A DNA stretch of 64,000 nt, taken from positions 8,184,001-8,248,000 of the forward strand of contig NC_045128.1 of NCBI RefSeq assembly GCF_007655135.1, read 5' to 3'. The position numbers were made by a program, and so were the translations under genes. Below, piece by piece: positions 1-11,133 of the stretch. Each line of letters starts with the position of its first letter. Positions within the stretch are counted from its first letter, which is position 1. The stretch is from Punica granatum (taxonomy: Eukaryota; Streptophyta; Magnoliopsida; Myrtales; Lythraceae). A model generated the notes under the pieces. The model had not been told where the DNA came from, searched no databases, and saw nothing but the letters and a program-made list of their open reading frames with translations.

Positions 1-275
1 AACTACAACAATTAAACGATAATCTGTCATCTTGAAAATCATGCGTTAAATCTCCGATTTAATTATCGTGATTAGCATGGAATCCACTATACATGGAAAA
101 TGATAGAATGAGAGGTTACAGATTCTCCTTTTGGTTGATCTTTGGTTGTATCCATTCTGAACAAGGCAACAAAATCATTTGAATTGGGCTCCAAAAATGT
201 TTCCCCAAACCATCCAATTATTAATTTCTCAATCTCAATCTCTCTCTCTTCCTCCCTCCAACCATATCCTTCTCT

Positions 276-282
276 ATATAAT
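276..282 (+). promoter_or_regulatory. TATA box of the secreted peptide gene
   Basis: A TATATAA motif lies about 70 bases before the first ATG of the small peptide gene, after a CT-rich stretch. The spacing leaves room for a 5' leader of roughly 40 bases. Assignment is by position and motif only. Confidence 0.55.
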
Positions 283-351
283 CCTCTGGTATCCCTCCCC
301 TCCCTAATCGCTCCAAACACACAAAAACTTCTTTGTTCTCAGGTCACAAAC

Positions 352-793
352 ATGATGAAATCTTCACTCTTTGGTTGCTTCTTTCTCCTCTTTGTTTCTC
401 TAAATTTCTTCTCTGAGGATCTCGGGATCTTCGTACATGCCGGGTCATCCTTTTCTTTCTCCTCCTCGGGCGAAGGGCGCCAGTCTCAACTATACGTTCA
501 ATCACCTTCTTTCCACAGGAAGTTTAAGCGCTTCTACAGATCAAAGGTAGGGCATGATTTCATCTCCTCGTGTGAAACATTTCTTTTCTTTTTTTCGCCT
601 TTTGTTCCTGAGGCAAGACGAATTGTAGGTTGTGGTTGAAGAAGCAAAGGGATCGGATGCCCTTGTGAGTACTTTGAAGCCCGAATTCTCAAGAGGAAGC
701 GGCATCAAAAATTTTGATGATTTAGTGTATCATACCGACTACCATGGAGTCGTTACTCATCCGCCTACCCCAAAGCACCCAAACCATGATTAA
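352..793 (+). CDS. Small secreted peptide precursor, RGF/GOLVEN-like (DY motif)
   Basis: Two exons, 352-546 and 629-793, joined in phase 0 across a GT-AG intron, encode 119 residues. A basic start and hydrophobic stretch (about residues 4-30) look like a signal peptide. A basic patch follows (KFKRFYRSK, near residues 57-65), then an acidic linker. The C-terminus carries TDYHGVVTHPPTPKHPNHD. An Asp-Tyr pair, the usual tyrosine-sulfation signal, followed six residues later by Pro-Pro has the same spacing as in RGF/GOLVEN/CLEL root-growth peptides, but the ending differs from the canonical PPxHN. If the family call is right, the mature peptide would be cut from the C-terminus, sulfated and recognised outside the cell by LRR receptor kinases. 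Alternatives are another sulfated family (CIF, PSY) or an undescribed one. The two ATGs at 352 and 355 are in frame; the first is used. The gene model is firm and the family is tentative. Confidence 0.75.
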
Positions 794-1854
794 AAGGCGT
801 TGTGAGGCAGAAGTTTTCTGCTGTTGACACGGTAGAGATACAGTTTCAGAGATCTTATAGAAAGGAAAATTCCAGTCTTTAGTTCTCTATGCTTGGTGGG
901 GTTGGCTATATACATCTTTGAAATTGCAGATCGAAATATGTGTTTCACTTTGAGTTTCTACTATCTGTAAAAGAAATTCGTACTTATTAATAGGGACATA
1001 TATATACGTATCGACCTATCACACACATGACTATTTAAGTTCCCGACTGTATGCATTAATCCTCTAAATAAACACCACCAATATCAATGGTTCGACAGCC
1101 ACTTATAAAGTTGAAGCACATCCTAAAACACATGGCTTTGTTCGTGACAACAAGCTCGATATACGGTTTATGAACTAGGAAATCCACATGTGCAAATGTG
1201 TAATTTGTCGAGAACTCTTGTACACGCAGTTTCAATGTGATTCCATCGCGCTCTACACTCTTCTCTTGTTTCAACTGCTAGTTCATGCTCTGACATCCAG
1301 GACCTGCACAGTTCTGGGTCGTATAAATAATGTATGAGCATTATAGATCGCTTTTGCGAAGAACACTAAATAACCGCACAAAGCACGGGCCTGTCATCTA
1401 ATCGACACAATCAGCAACAAATCATCCTTAGCTCACCATGCTGTTAACTGGCCACGCCATTGACAGAAACTGTGTGACAACATGATCGATATGGGCCATT
1501 CACATAATTTGATGTTGACATGGAGATTGAAATCAGTCAAGCGTCAGATGTCCTTTTGTCAACAACCCAAAGGACAGAGATCCATTAACACTCATCCGAG
1601 AGCATCAAATTCTGCTCAATCAGTGTGTTTGATTGAGGCGCCAATTAACGAACACATACATCATGTTTGGGAAGGTATCATCAGTCAAGATTCTAAATTG
1701 AGATAAATGATCGCGAGAACCTATTTCCATCAGATTTGATGGAATTACCCTGTGTTCCCAAATCAATATGCAGTTAAAACAATGTATTCAGTCGGGTTTC
1801 AAGTGAGGAGGGTGCCTGTCACTACAGGCCAAGAGAAGTCAGGTCATGCTTTGT
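794..1854. other. Intergenic, no gene seen
   Basis: This stretch holds the 3' end of the peptide gene, then mixed sequence with only short open frames lacking family resemblance or codon bias. No RNA gene or clear transposon end was recognised. Confidence 0.5.
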
Positions 1855-1859
1855 ATAGA

Positions 1860-2101
1860 GATTGGCACAAGTTATGAACTGGCTTACTGATGAATTGAAT
1901 TTAATAGGATCAGCAGCGCAGTTATATTTTAAGTTCAGGAGAATCAGACTGCAGAGAGCTTCCAAGAAGAACCAGCATTATTAGCAGACAAACTTACAGG
2001 GAAGAGCTGCAAAATCAGAACTTTTCAAAATCCGAAACCTCTGCTGATCCTATAAATTAAATGCAAGTCATTGATAAGCCAGTCCACAACTTGTGCCAAT
2101 C
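1860..2101. repeat. Long imperfect inverted repeat (hairpin)
   Basis: The arm at about 1860-1916 is repeated in reverse complement at about 2041-2101. The outer 14 bases pair perfectly (GATTGGCACAAGTT), as does the inner block (ATAGGATCAGCAG). Pairing along the arms is roughly 80-85 percent with a four-base gap. The loop is about 124 bases. It lies downstream of the TMEM230 gene, which runs on the minus strand, so it could sit in or past that gene's 3' UTR. It could be a small transposon, a miRNA-like hairpin or chance sequence. No known miRNA was recognised in the arms. Confidence 0.6.
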
Positions 2102-2696
2102 CCATTACACAGAAGCAAACATTAATGCATCGAACAACTCTCCATGTACATAGGTGAAATTCCACAACCGCGAGACTTCGTAAGTTGTAACAAGGAAGAA
2201 GAAGATAAAGGAAGCAAGATAACATCAAAAGATTGATCCTTGTGTTGTCATAAACAACATCAAGTATGCTAACCAGAGAAAGTAAAATTCTGCTAAGCAA
2301 GCACAACATCAGAAACTAAATGCCCAACATGCAGCTTATAACGCCACCAAGATAAAACAAGAGCAAATATATTAACATATAGATTACATACCAACCGTTG
2401 AACATCTTCCACTCGATGAATAAAGCGATATGAATTCTAAGGCCAACCATCAGCATACTAAATCACTTCCACTATTATCATATTCTAGCCAAACTTATTG
2501 ACAAAAGAGTGCAATTGAACACGCTAGAAATATTCAAGAATTCAGAAGATGTCCCGTATTTCATCGCAAGAGTGCTCACAGTAACTTAACTCAAGAAGAC
2601 AGGAAAAAAAAATAAAAAATAAAGAAAGAAACTGAGAAGTGATATTTGTACATGAAGATTGAAGGAAGTAACGCTATCAGCCACCTTGCAGAGCTG

Positions 2697-3975
2697 CTAC
2701 ACGGGCGGTATGTTCGAGAAGGAGAACCCTTTGTATCCCTTGTAAGCATAGTATGCGATCCTAGTATAATAAAACCCAGGTATAAATAGGATCGCCCCAA
2801 GAATAGCGAAGAAGACCCCTGCCAATCAGACATAAAAGATGAGAGAAGTACGACTAAATGGAGCACTAAATTTGTCTCATTGTCAAGAAAACAATGTTTA
2901 ATTATAAGGGAAACAGCTCTCCTCAATTTCCTAATGTTATATTAGTTCTAGGAATCAAACCAACGAAGCCATGGAACATGTTAATCTTGCCAGCAGTCCC
3001 AATTTTAGCATATTCGTCTTTATTCGTGTCTGAACAAGTGACCATCAAATCAAAGCTCATCACCGATGCTGTAACCAATTATCATCCTAAGTTGCATATA
3101 ATCATGAAACATTTACTAAAAACAGAGCAAGGATCCCACTTCCTTTCAGTTTCCTAGCAACAAGTACTCACCTAGTTCGTGAGCTTAGTTGAAGAAACAC
3201 ATTTCTCAAACACAAACCAACGGCTCACAAAACCAAGAAAACTGGAAAGATCCCGAACTGAACCTGGAACTTCTACTTTGATATTTCAAGACATTTAATT
3301 TTGGTGCGTTTGGTTTCAGAGTTAAAGTAACTTTGATTTTGATTTTGATTGTGGAAAAGGACAAATGATTGTGTAGTGTATTGAGTTAAAGTTAAAAGTT
3401 AAAATTTTTGACTTGCGAAACGTGAATTTTTGTTGTGCAGTGTGTTGAGTTAAAGTTAAATTTTTTGTGATTTTAACTGAGAAACCAGATGGAGAACATT
3501 CTTGGAATTGGCTGTCTCGTTTTAGCAAGCAATCCACATTGCATTAAATCAATAAAAAGCTTCCATTTCCGCATTAAAGAATACAAAACCCCGGTATATG
3601 TTAAGCAACTAGCAGACATCAACTTAACCTGCTCAGAGCTAAACCAATGCAACTTCACATATAAGATTTCTGAGCTGTGTTCCACCAATCACAAGCTCTG
3701 CTACAAGCTGCTCGAACAAAATTGTCCCGATAATCGAACCGAAAAGAGTCATAAATCCTCCTCAGAGGAAAGCCAAAGGAATTACCATGGGTGCGGTCGC
3801 CCCCAACTCGATAAGAAGCCATGAGGGTGCCGAGAACGATCCCGAGGGTGCCGACCACGAGGAGGGACACGGCGAGGGCGATCTCCTTGATGGGGGGCTT
3901 GTTGTTGAGCGCGTAGGGGGTCTCGAACATCATGTCCTCGTCCGAAATCGAGAACGCATGGTCGACGTACGCCAT
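2697..3975 (-). CDS. Plant TMEM230-like small membrane protein
   Basis: Two exons on the minus strand: 3975-3786 (63 codons plus one base) and 2818-2697. The intron has GT-AG ends, and the joint forms a Gly codon. The product is 103 residues, the usual size for plant homologues of transmembrane protein 230. The N-terminus reads [14 protein letters not shown]. Two hydrophobic segments follow: about residues 31-53 ([20 protein letters not shown]) and about 64-82 ([17 protein letters not shown]). The tail ends [12 protein letters not shown]. In animals TMEM230 is a vesicle and endosome membrane protein involved in trafficking; the plant role is poorly defined. The 967-base intron contains a MITE-like insertion (3303-3490). 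A decayed LINE begins about 400 bases upstream, so the promoter is compact. Confidence 0.93.
3303..3490. mobile_element. MITE-like insertion in the TMEM230 intron
   Basis: About 190 AT-rich bases have imperfect inverted ends built on TTTGGTTTC and AGTTAAAG, with internal repeats of TTGAGTTAAAGTTAAA. The ends resemble those of the elements at 39947-40218 and 62755-63046, so it may belong to the same broad class. No convincing target duplication was found. Confidence 0.5.
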
Positions 3976-4372
3976 CTCCCTAGGGTTTTCTCGGCTGGTT
4001 TCTTGATCGGGGGCAAAAAGACGGGACCTTTGGGGGTCGATTTGGGGCGAAATCGGATTGGGAATTTTCTGGGGTCAGCTCAAGAATATTCTAGGGTTTG
4101 AACGAGAGATGGGGACCCTTTCGCCAGAGGTTGAAGATGGAGAAGGGTCTTCAATGGTGGGAGGGAGTACTTGGAGAAGACGAAAGGCAGGCAAGATGGC
4201 GGGTTGAAGTGGGAAGGGAGCTAACGTCGCATCCCGGATTTGTTTGTTGTGTGCGCGTTCGCAGGTTGTTTTTCCGAAAGATCAATCCATCTTCCTCCAC
4301 GTGGAAAGACTCTTCCCTGGAGGAAATAATATTATACGAACATAAAATAAAAATAAAATCAAATGGATAAAC
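3976..4372. promoter_or_regulatory. Presumed 5' UTR and promoter of TMEM230
   Basis: This is the GC-richer sequence between the TMEM230 start codon (minus strand) and the LINE remnant. It must hold the gene's leader and core promoter by position. No clear TATA box was identified. Confidence 0.4.
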
Positions 4373-4373
4373 A

Positions 4374-5470
4374 TATTTTTTTTTTGGGTAAACGAAGGAT
4401 ATTATAAATAAAGGTTAACCAAGATCCCGCGATAGTTCTGCAGTGACGCTAGTAGTTGGGCCCAGATTGATCGTAAACCCCTTGACCTAGTTGCCATTGG
4501 AGTCCCTAATATGGACCACCACCTCCAGCTAATCCCGGGTTGCTTACGATGGATCCATCTGTGTTTAGTTTCAAGAAACCCATTCGAGGAGCGACCCAGC
4601 CCACATTCATAGTCCGATAAGAACGAAGCACCGAGCTCTTACGGGAGGATTGGAACTCAGCAACTAGTTGGAGTCTGTATTGTATCAAATTATCATGGAA
4701 GGGCATCTTGGAGAACAGAAGGGAATTTAGATGCTTCCATAAAGTCCATAAAGCATAGGTGGACAAGTTTCCCCCATTGGATTCCCATAAGGGACAGCAA
4801 TTTGGAGGAGCAGTTGGCATGGAGCCAATCTTGCAACGAGGAGGAGAAGAAACCCGTATGAGAACCCGGAATTCGGAGATTTCCCCCGAAAGAATTGGCA
4901 AAGCCGCAGTCTCTGAGGATATGCAGTGTGGTTTCTCTGTCACTGGGGCAGCAAGGACAGTTTGGCTCTATGGGCATACCTAGAGAGAAAAGAAGGCTAG
5001 CTGTAGCAATTCTTTCTCTGAAGCACAGCCAAATGAAATATTGAATTCGATGGGACGTCTAGCGTTTCCAAATGCAACTCGAGCTTGTTGAATGATCTAC
5101 ATTTTGGGTATTTAGTAGAGAGTGATAAGAAGAAGTTGTGCTGTATTTCCCGTTTTGAGTAAGGCCCCAGACCAGTGAATCTGGTATGTCGATGGATAAA
5201 CTCATAGGGAGGCTTTTGATGTTCTGAAGACAATCACCAGGTAGTTCGAAAGGTAGGGCAGTAAGGTTCCAGAGTCTGGAGGGGTTAATGACAGTGTTCA
5301 CCCTTCGTTGCTCTTCACCTTGTGGCAGCGATCCATGAATCCAGTTTCGGAGGGAAGAGTTGCCTGCCCACCGATCATGCCAAAAATTAACCTGAGATCC
5401 AATCACCAATGGACCACTTGGCTCCTATGGTCCATATCTCTAGGCCAGCTTTGAGAGCACTCTAGGTAAA
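4374..5470 (-). mobile_element. Decayed LINE (L1-type) 3' part: RT C-terminus, zinc-binding region, RNase H
   Basis: Read on the minus strand in shifting frames, it shows the end of a plant LINE polyprotein. First comes a VNFWHDRWAG block (about 5390-5350). A zf-RVT-type region follows (CPCCPSDRETTLHILRDC, about 4965-4905). Then comes the start of an RNase H domain (GFLKLNTDGS and a run of glycines, about 4575-4510). Frame changes and stops show it is dead, and the RNase H domain is cut short. On the plus strand a T-run near 4376-4386 corresponds to the poly(A)-like tail expected at the LINE 3' end. Confidence 0.85.
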
Positions 5471-6229
5471 GGAGCCTGTGAAGTTGCTGATTTAAATGGT
5501 TTTTACTTCTTATACCACGTGACAGAAGCGCTAGTTGCTCCACGGACAAGTGACTCTATGCTTCTGCATTCAATGTACTCGAGCAGACTTGATGCAATAT
5601 TAGTGAAATCCCATAGTTGATGCAGGAAAAGTAGGAATATCATGGCTATGAAACATGATTAAGAAAATCGTGTCAATTAGAGTGAGCACAGTTTGAAGGA
5701 ACACATTTCGTTGGGGCTGAGTTGAATCGACTGGTGAAATATCCACGAAACTCCAGTTGACATGTTGCTACTATGGTTGGGCGGTCCATGTGCAGATGAG
5801 TCTGCAATTTTGAAGTTGCCATTCTTGAAACTCTCTCCTCTTGATGATATAGCGAGCGAGTGATCAATGCTTCGCTATTTAGCGAGTTCGAGTTGTTAGG
5901 GCGGCCTCAATCTTGATTTTCGAGGAGGTCTCTCGAGGCTTGCTTCTTGCTGCCTCAACAATCACTATCGGTCATCACCCTGTGATGGCAGGGGATAGCC
6001 TAACCTGTGGTCCTCAAGCTTCGTGTGTGATGTACCAGGTGGTGCTCACACTCTTCGCTGCTTGCTTGTGACTTGTGAGGGTACAAGTTACGTAGGATAG
6101 CCTTTGAGTTTCTACACTTCCCACAAACCTTGATAGAATTGCGGAACCCAGGAGCGGCCCACTATTGTCGACTCCTGATTGGTGCCTTCTTCTAACTGAG
6201 GAGGCAGTCGCTTTTCCCCGAGCGTAGTT
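5471..6229. other. Repeat-like sequence between LINE and gypsy fragments
   Basis: No gene is seen. The part nearest 6229 probably continues the degraded gag or leader of the gypsy fragment to its right, but no protein block could be followed. Confidence 0.35.
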
Positions 6230-6569
6230 CTCACGTCTCGCACGCGACTGCTCGACTGGTCTCCGAGCGGCTGCTCTTTGAGCGATTGCTCAGGGCCTGG
6301 AAGGCTCCTTGGGCAATGATTCTATCCGCAACTACTCGAGCCTCCGATGATGGGGCTTCCAATTGTTGTTTATCCAGGGTTGTCCCTGACGGTAGATCTT
6401 GCTGTGGATCAGGATGAATAGTTAGAGACGGATAGTCCTGAAGAGGGGGCAGGTCACTTGTCCCTACTGCCACACCGAATTGTTTCCGGTCCTCGCTCCT
6501 TATGTTGTTGTCTTCTTGCTCTGGTATCCAGCACAACCTTTTGATCAGTTTCCCATGGACAACGCCAAA
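6230..6569 (-). pseudogene. Ty3/gypsy primer-binding site and truncated gag remnant
   Basis: Next to the LTR at 6570-6967, the minus strand reads TTTGGCGTTGTCCATGGGAA, close to the sequence that follows the 5' LTR in many plant gypsy elements. An open frame of about 100 residues follows, with polar, Gln- and Ser-rich content typical of an early gag region. It ends near 6231, and no protease, RT or integrase follows. Confidence 0.55.
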
Positions 6570-6967
6570 TGATGAGATCCAAATTCGTACCTCGAACCCT
6601 AATTGATATTCACGTTCCTCAGTCTTCAATCAATTCAACTCAGAACCTCGGGGTGTCTCCGATTCCCTCTCCGATGCTTAAGTCAGACTCTGCTAAAGAG
6701 AGCATAATATTGCTTGAAATTAAATAATGTATCTTCTAGGGTTTATATAGGAAGACGTATGAGGTGACAAGTTCCCGAAATATTTGGAATATTTAATATA
6801 TTCCTAAGATATTTTGTGTGATATTCCCCGAGATATATATAAAAAGTATATATTATAAGATATAGATATTGTCTCTCACTTGAGCCATACGCATTGACCT
6901 TATCTAACTAGAGTGGACGCATTTCTTATTGGGCTTGCTTAGTGGGCTACTAGGGGAGAGTCCATCA
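6570..6967 (-). repeat. LTR of a truncated Ty3/gypsy element
   Basis: Read on the minus strand it starts TGATGGACTCTCCCC and ends GGATCTCATCA, giving canonical TG...CA limits of 398 bases directly abutting the primer-binding site. It contains a TATA-like stretch. No second LTR was found nearby, so this is the 5' end of a broken element. Confidence 0.6.
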
Positions 6968-7120
6968 TTAAGAAAATAGAATTGGTAGCGAATATCCAAA
7001 TTCTACGTATTAATGTAGGGAATGTAAGAGTCAATCAAACGCGAGTTGGAGGTTAATTCAAAGTCAATATGGAAATTCCTCATTAAATTGAACAGGAGGC
7101 TCTCATCAGAGTATATCAAC

Positions 7121-7163
<43 letters not shown>

Positions 7164-8150
7164 TAGATGAAAAGCCACGGTGATATTGGATTTAAGAAAA
7201 TGATCATTTAACTTTGAAAAATAATTTAAATCGATAATAAATTGAAAAATAATAGTCAACAAAAAAAAAAGATCTCTAAGGAAAAAATGAAAAATAGAAA
7301 AGAAAAATAGAGGAAACAACAAGGTCACCAATTTCGCAAAGTATTGTTCCCAAATGAAATAAAGTGTAAATCTAGTTAGAAATAAATTAATATTTGTTCA
7401 AATTATGTAAATCATATCTATGTTCTTGTAATATAAAATAATTCCGAAAATCAGTCATAATATTAACAAACTATATGGACTTTCATATATAAAAACTTCT
7501 ATTCTAGTTCTTTGTATTATTGGTCTATCGTCAATCTTCCAAGAACAATCGAACCTGTGTAGAAAATTGTAAAATATATTAGAGCACGCAACAAAACTTT
7601 ATCTTAATAAACATACAGATATTTGCAATATCTATGAACAATTCAATCAACATTTGAACAAATATTTCTAATACGGGCATATTGAATGTCCTAATGTGGT
7701 CCCAATATATTGAAGTTTGTAATTCTTCCCATATCAAGATGAACGTCTTCCAGTCTCGAATCAAAATTTTAGTGCGGTTTCACTGCATGTGCAGGCAATC
7801 ATTTCCCTCAAATATATTGCCTTCACAAAAATATATTGTCACCTCCTTCTCATTTTTACAGTTGACAAAAAGTAAAAATACCCACAACACAACAAAAAAA
7901 TTCTCAATTTTATGAAAAAAATATTCCCATCTACTGGACCCTACACCACTGTCGTTGACCCAAATTCCCACATCTCTTTCACTAAAACTCTAGTAATTCC
8001 TCTTTAAGTGATATATCGAGGAATTTATGGTGCAATCAATAAAATTGGTTCTAACGTGCCATCAAGCAAATCACCTCGGAACTTGGGAGAAATTTTTTTC
8101 AAATTTCTATCATTCTTCAATTTATTACATTTTCAAGGCCTTGCCAGTTC
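6968..8150. other. AT-rich intergenic DNA with an (AT)n tract
   Basis: This holds an (AT)n microsatellite at about 7122-7160 and otherwise AT-rich sequence with short random open frames. No coding block was recognised. The final part leads into the USE1 promoter. Confidence 0.55.
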
Positions 8151-8153
8151 CAA

Positions 8154-8208
8154 AAGGCTAGCCCATTTCAGAAAGGCCCAGCCCATTACAGAAAAGGCCT
8201 AGCCCATT
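8154..8208 (+). promoter_or_regulatory. Three tandem site II (AGCCCA/TGGGCT) motifs, USE1 promoter
   Basis: The motif AGCCCATT occurs at 8160, 8180 and 8201, each inside a repeated block of about 20 bases beginning AAAAGG or AAAGGC. TGGGCY site II elements are known TCP-factor targets in promoters of plant housekeeping and ribosomal genes. Their spacing of 20 and 21 bases, close to two helical turns, would place bound proteins on the same DNA face. Confidence 0.6.
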
Positions 8209-8615
8209 TATCCATTATCTCTCTCCGCTCTCTCAGCTCAACTGGAAGTTTCTCTGACCCCGCTTCTCGTCGTCGTTGCTTCTGTCCCCGGCGGCCGCTA
8301 ATTCCGACCGACGACTTCTGCTGAACTCATCAGTCTCCATCTCGGACCACGATCTCTCCTGATCTGCAATTTCAACCCCCTCTAGCCCGGCATCCACCGG
8401 GTTACAACCCCAGCTGAAGAGGTGACGGTTCTCATTTTCATGTTCTATGAATTTCTAGATTTCCATGTTTGATTCGCGAGCTGAATTAATCTGCAATTGA
8501 TGCTCCGATGATCCAAATGGGATAGAAATACTCAGCTTCGGTTCCGGTTTGTTATGGGATTAGCAAAAGCTTGATCATTTCTTCTGCTTGATCATGTCTC
8601 CGTAGGGCCCTGTAG

Positions 8616-11133
8616 ATGGGAATCAGTAAGACAGAAGTGAACCTGAGGCGGTTGCTCGCAGCTGCACCTAAGCAACAGAACCAGGCAAAGCTTGCTCATG
8701 TATATCAATTGTTTTGCCCGATTCCTGGAATTCTGTTGTTTCATGTTTGAGAGTTTTTTTTTTTTTTTAAATTCAATCTTATTGTGGTTATGTTGGTCTG
8801 GTCGACTTCGCAGTATGTCGCTACTTTACGGGAGCAATTGGAGCAATTGGCCGAAGAGAGAACTCCAGAAGGCTTGCCCAGGTCATTCTTGTTTCCTGTA
8901 CTTCGCCGTGCCGTTTGACCCAATTGGCTGAATGATTAGAGGCTGTTCCATATGAAATTGTGGCTCTTGAGTTGTTTTACATTTTTTCGCTTGATTCCAG
9001 GCGCCTCTGTCCTTGTCCACCATATGCCAGGAAATGAACTGTTATATCTTTTTGGGGATTATTTCTGCTTGATATTGTATTATTGGCCAAAGCTTTAAAG
9101 TAAACGAGAGAATACGCTTCTTGTATCAATGTATATTGGAGGACTTGATTTTCGAATTTTCTCGTAATTCAGGATCGCAAAGGTGACGATCAATGATTAT
9201 TCGGAGAAGATTGAAGCGATCGCTGCAAAACTAGTGGCTCCTTCGGTAAGTTTATGTGGTATTTAATTCATGTTCTTTTCTCTTTTCCATTGCTTAACAC
9301 ATCATATTGTGTTATTCTTGTGTTTATATTCTTTAGTTCAAGTATCATGGAAGTCTCCCTGTTACTGTTTATTCCATGTTTGCTTCCTTTTTCACACGAG
9401 TTGTGCCAAATTACCCATCAATTTTATCTACTTGAGGTGTTATTCTGCATTAAATCATGCAAATTTACGAGCAGAAGATCATTAAACTGGGCTGATCATT
9501 TGGCTCCCACCCTCCTTTGCATCAGCAAGATATAGAAGAATCCCATGAGTCCTTTGCAGCAAGTTCTTCCCAAGGGAGTTCACCTAAGGGAGTAGAAAAC
9601 CACATACCCCCATCCCCGGGGTTGAGAAGAAGAGCCATGTAAGTCTCGATATTGTTTCTCTGGTCGGTGATTCTGTTATTATTCTTAGTGCTTGCTTATG
9701 ACACTGATCATTGTACAATTAAGTATTTGGAATGGCTCACAGAGATGCATTTACAATGAGAATGAGTACGGCCAGGAACATGGGGACTGTGCATGAAAAT
9801 TAGGGAAATTCTAGCCATATCTAATGTATGAGTGTTTTGGAATTTGTAGAGTGGGGAGTGCTAGGATGTCGAAGGGTAATCTGTTTCTTTCTGTTACTTT
9901 CTTTGGGTCGGTGTTTCAATTTTAAGTTTGGGAACCTATGTTCTGCAGCTTTGAATTTTACCTTCTGAGAAATTTTGCCACACACCAAACCTTGAATGAT
10001 TCTTCTGGACAAGACCAATAAAAGTCTTTGATTTTTTGTGGTTTCACATGGATCAGCATGTAATCTCTGTAATGGATGGTTATAAGATATATATATATAT
10101 ATATATTTTTTCCTTCAGTCTTAAATGGTTGTGATTGACTCGGTTAGGAAGAATTCCTTTATTCCCCTTGAATAATGCTCAGAATTTCTTTTTTTATGTG
10201 ATGGTTCTTAAGGCAAACTAGGAATTGATTACCTGATTTTGGGTAGGTTTTGTTTGTTGTGTAGCTGGTGTTTTGGATCCAATCTCTTCATGCTAAATGA
10301 GCCACTTCTTGCTATTAGATTTTGTTGGATTTGGGTCGTCTTAACAGCCCATAATTAATCTTGATATACCTGTGTTGTATCCTGTGATGTGGTGCAAATC
10401 TTTTAGCAACTGATTTCCTGTAACAGGCCCTCCTCGCATTCTGATGAAAGAACTCGCAAAGATACAGTGGAGGACCCATCAGGACCCGTAAGGCTTGATG
10501 CCACAACACAAGCTCACATTGAGAAGCACAGGTCTTCTTCCTGATACATAATCTTGCGCTCTTTAACACTTCTTGGCTTTAGAGTGGTAAAATAGTTTGT
10601 GCAGAGATTTAAGCTAATGAGGAAAGAAGTGCTGGATTTTGCTTTATGAGGTGTTCTGACGCATGGAAACAGAAATCTAGAACTGCTATCAGTAACCAAA
10701 TAATAGTACCTAATGTGGATTTCCCTGTTCTCTTCTGCAGAAATCTTCAAGAGGATCTGACTGACGAGATGGTCGGGTTAGCAAGACAACTGAAAGAAAG
10801 CAGTCTCTTGATGAATCAATCTATTGAAAACACCGAAAAAGTATGATCCCAATCTCACAGGAACTAAAACACTGCAACGCATATCAACACTATTGTAGTT
10901 TGTAATCTGAATCTTATTGTATGAACACATAACAAGCTTCCTCTGTTGTATTACAGATCCTTGATTCTACAGAGAGAGCAGTCGAGCACAGCCTGGCAAG
11001 CACGGGTCGGGTCAATGTGCGGGCAGGTGAGATATACTCGCGGAGTTCAAAAACAAGCTGCTTCCAGTGGCTCCTCATCTTTGTGATGACTATGATATTC
11101 ATCATGGTTGTACTTTTGATTCGGGTCACTTAG
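8616..11133 (+). CDS. USE1: USE1-like ER SNARE (vesicle transport protein)
   Basis: Seven exons: 8616-8699, 8814-8881, 9173-9245, 9526-9638, 10427-10531, 10741-10840 and 10957-11133. All introns are GT-AG and all phases join; the product is 239 residues. The N-terminus [18 protein letters not shown] and the block [20 protein letters not shown] match plant USE1. Residues from about 135 on ([20 protein letters not shown]) start the SNARE-like helical region. The C-terminus is one hydrophobic anchor (about residues 214-236), as in tail-anchored SNAREs. In yeast and animals USE1 acts at the ER in fusion of COPI vesicles returning from the Golgi; the plant role is inferred by homology. An acceptor-like AG directly precedes the ATG, so a 5' UTR intron is possible. 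The exon 4 start was set at 9526 because it is the acceptor that keeps frame. Confidence 0.94.
10087..10107. repeat. (AT)n microsatellite in USE1 intron 4
   Basis: A run of alternating A and T lies inside the intron between exons 4 and 5. Confidence 0.8.

Noticed and set aside
1860..2101. A known conserved microRNA
   Set aside because: Neither arm contains a 21-base word I recognise from conserved plant miRNA families, so it is kept only as an unexplained hairpin.
4506..5409. Host protein genes on the minus strand
   Set aside because: The frames are LINE zinc-binding and RNase H pieces with shifts and stops.
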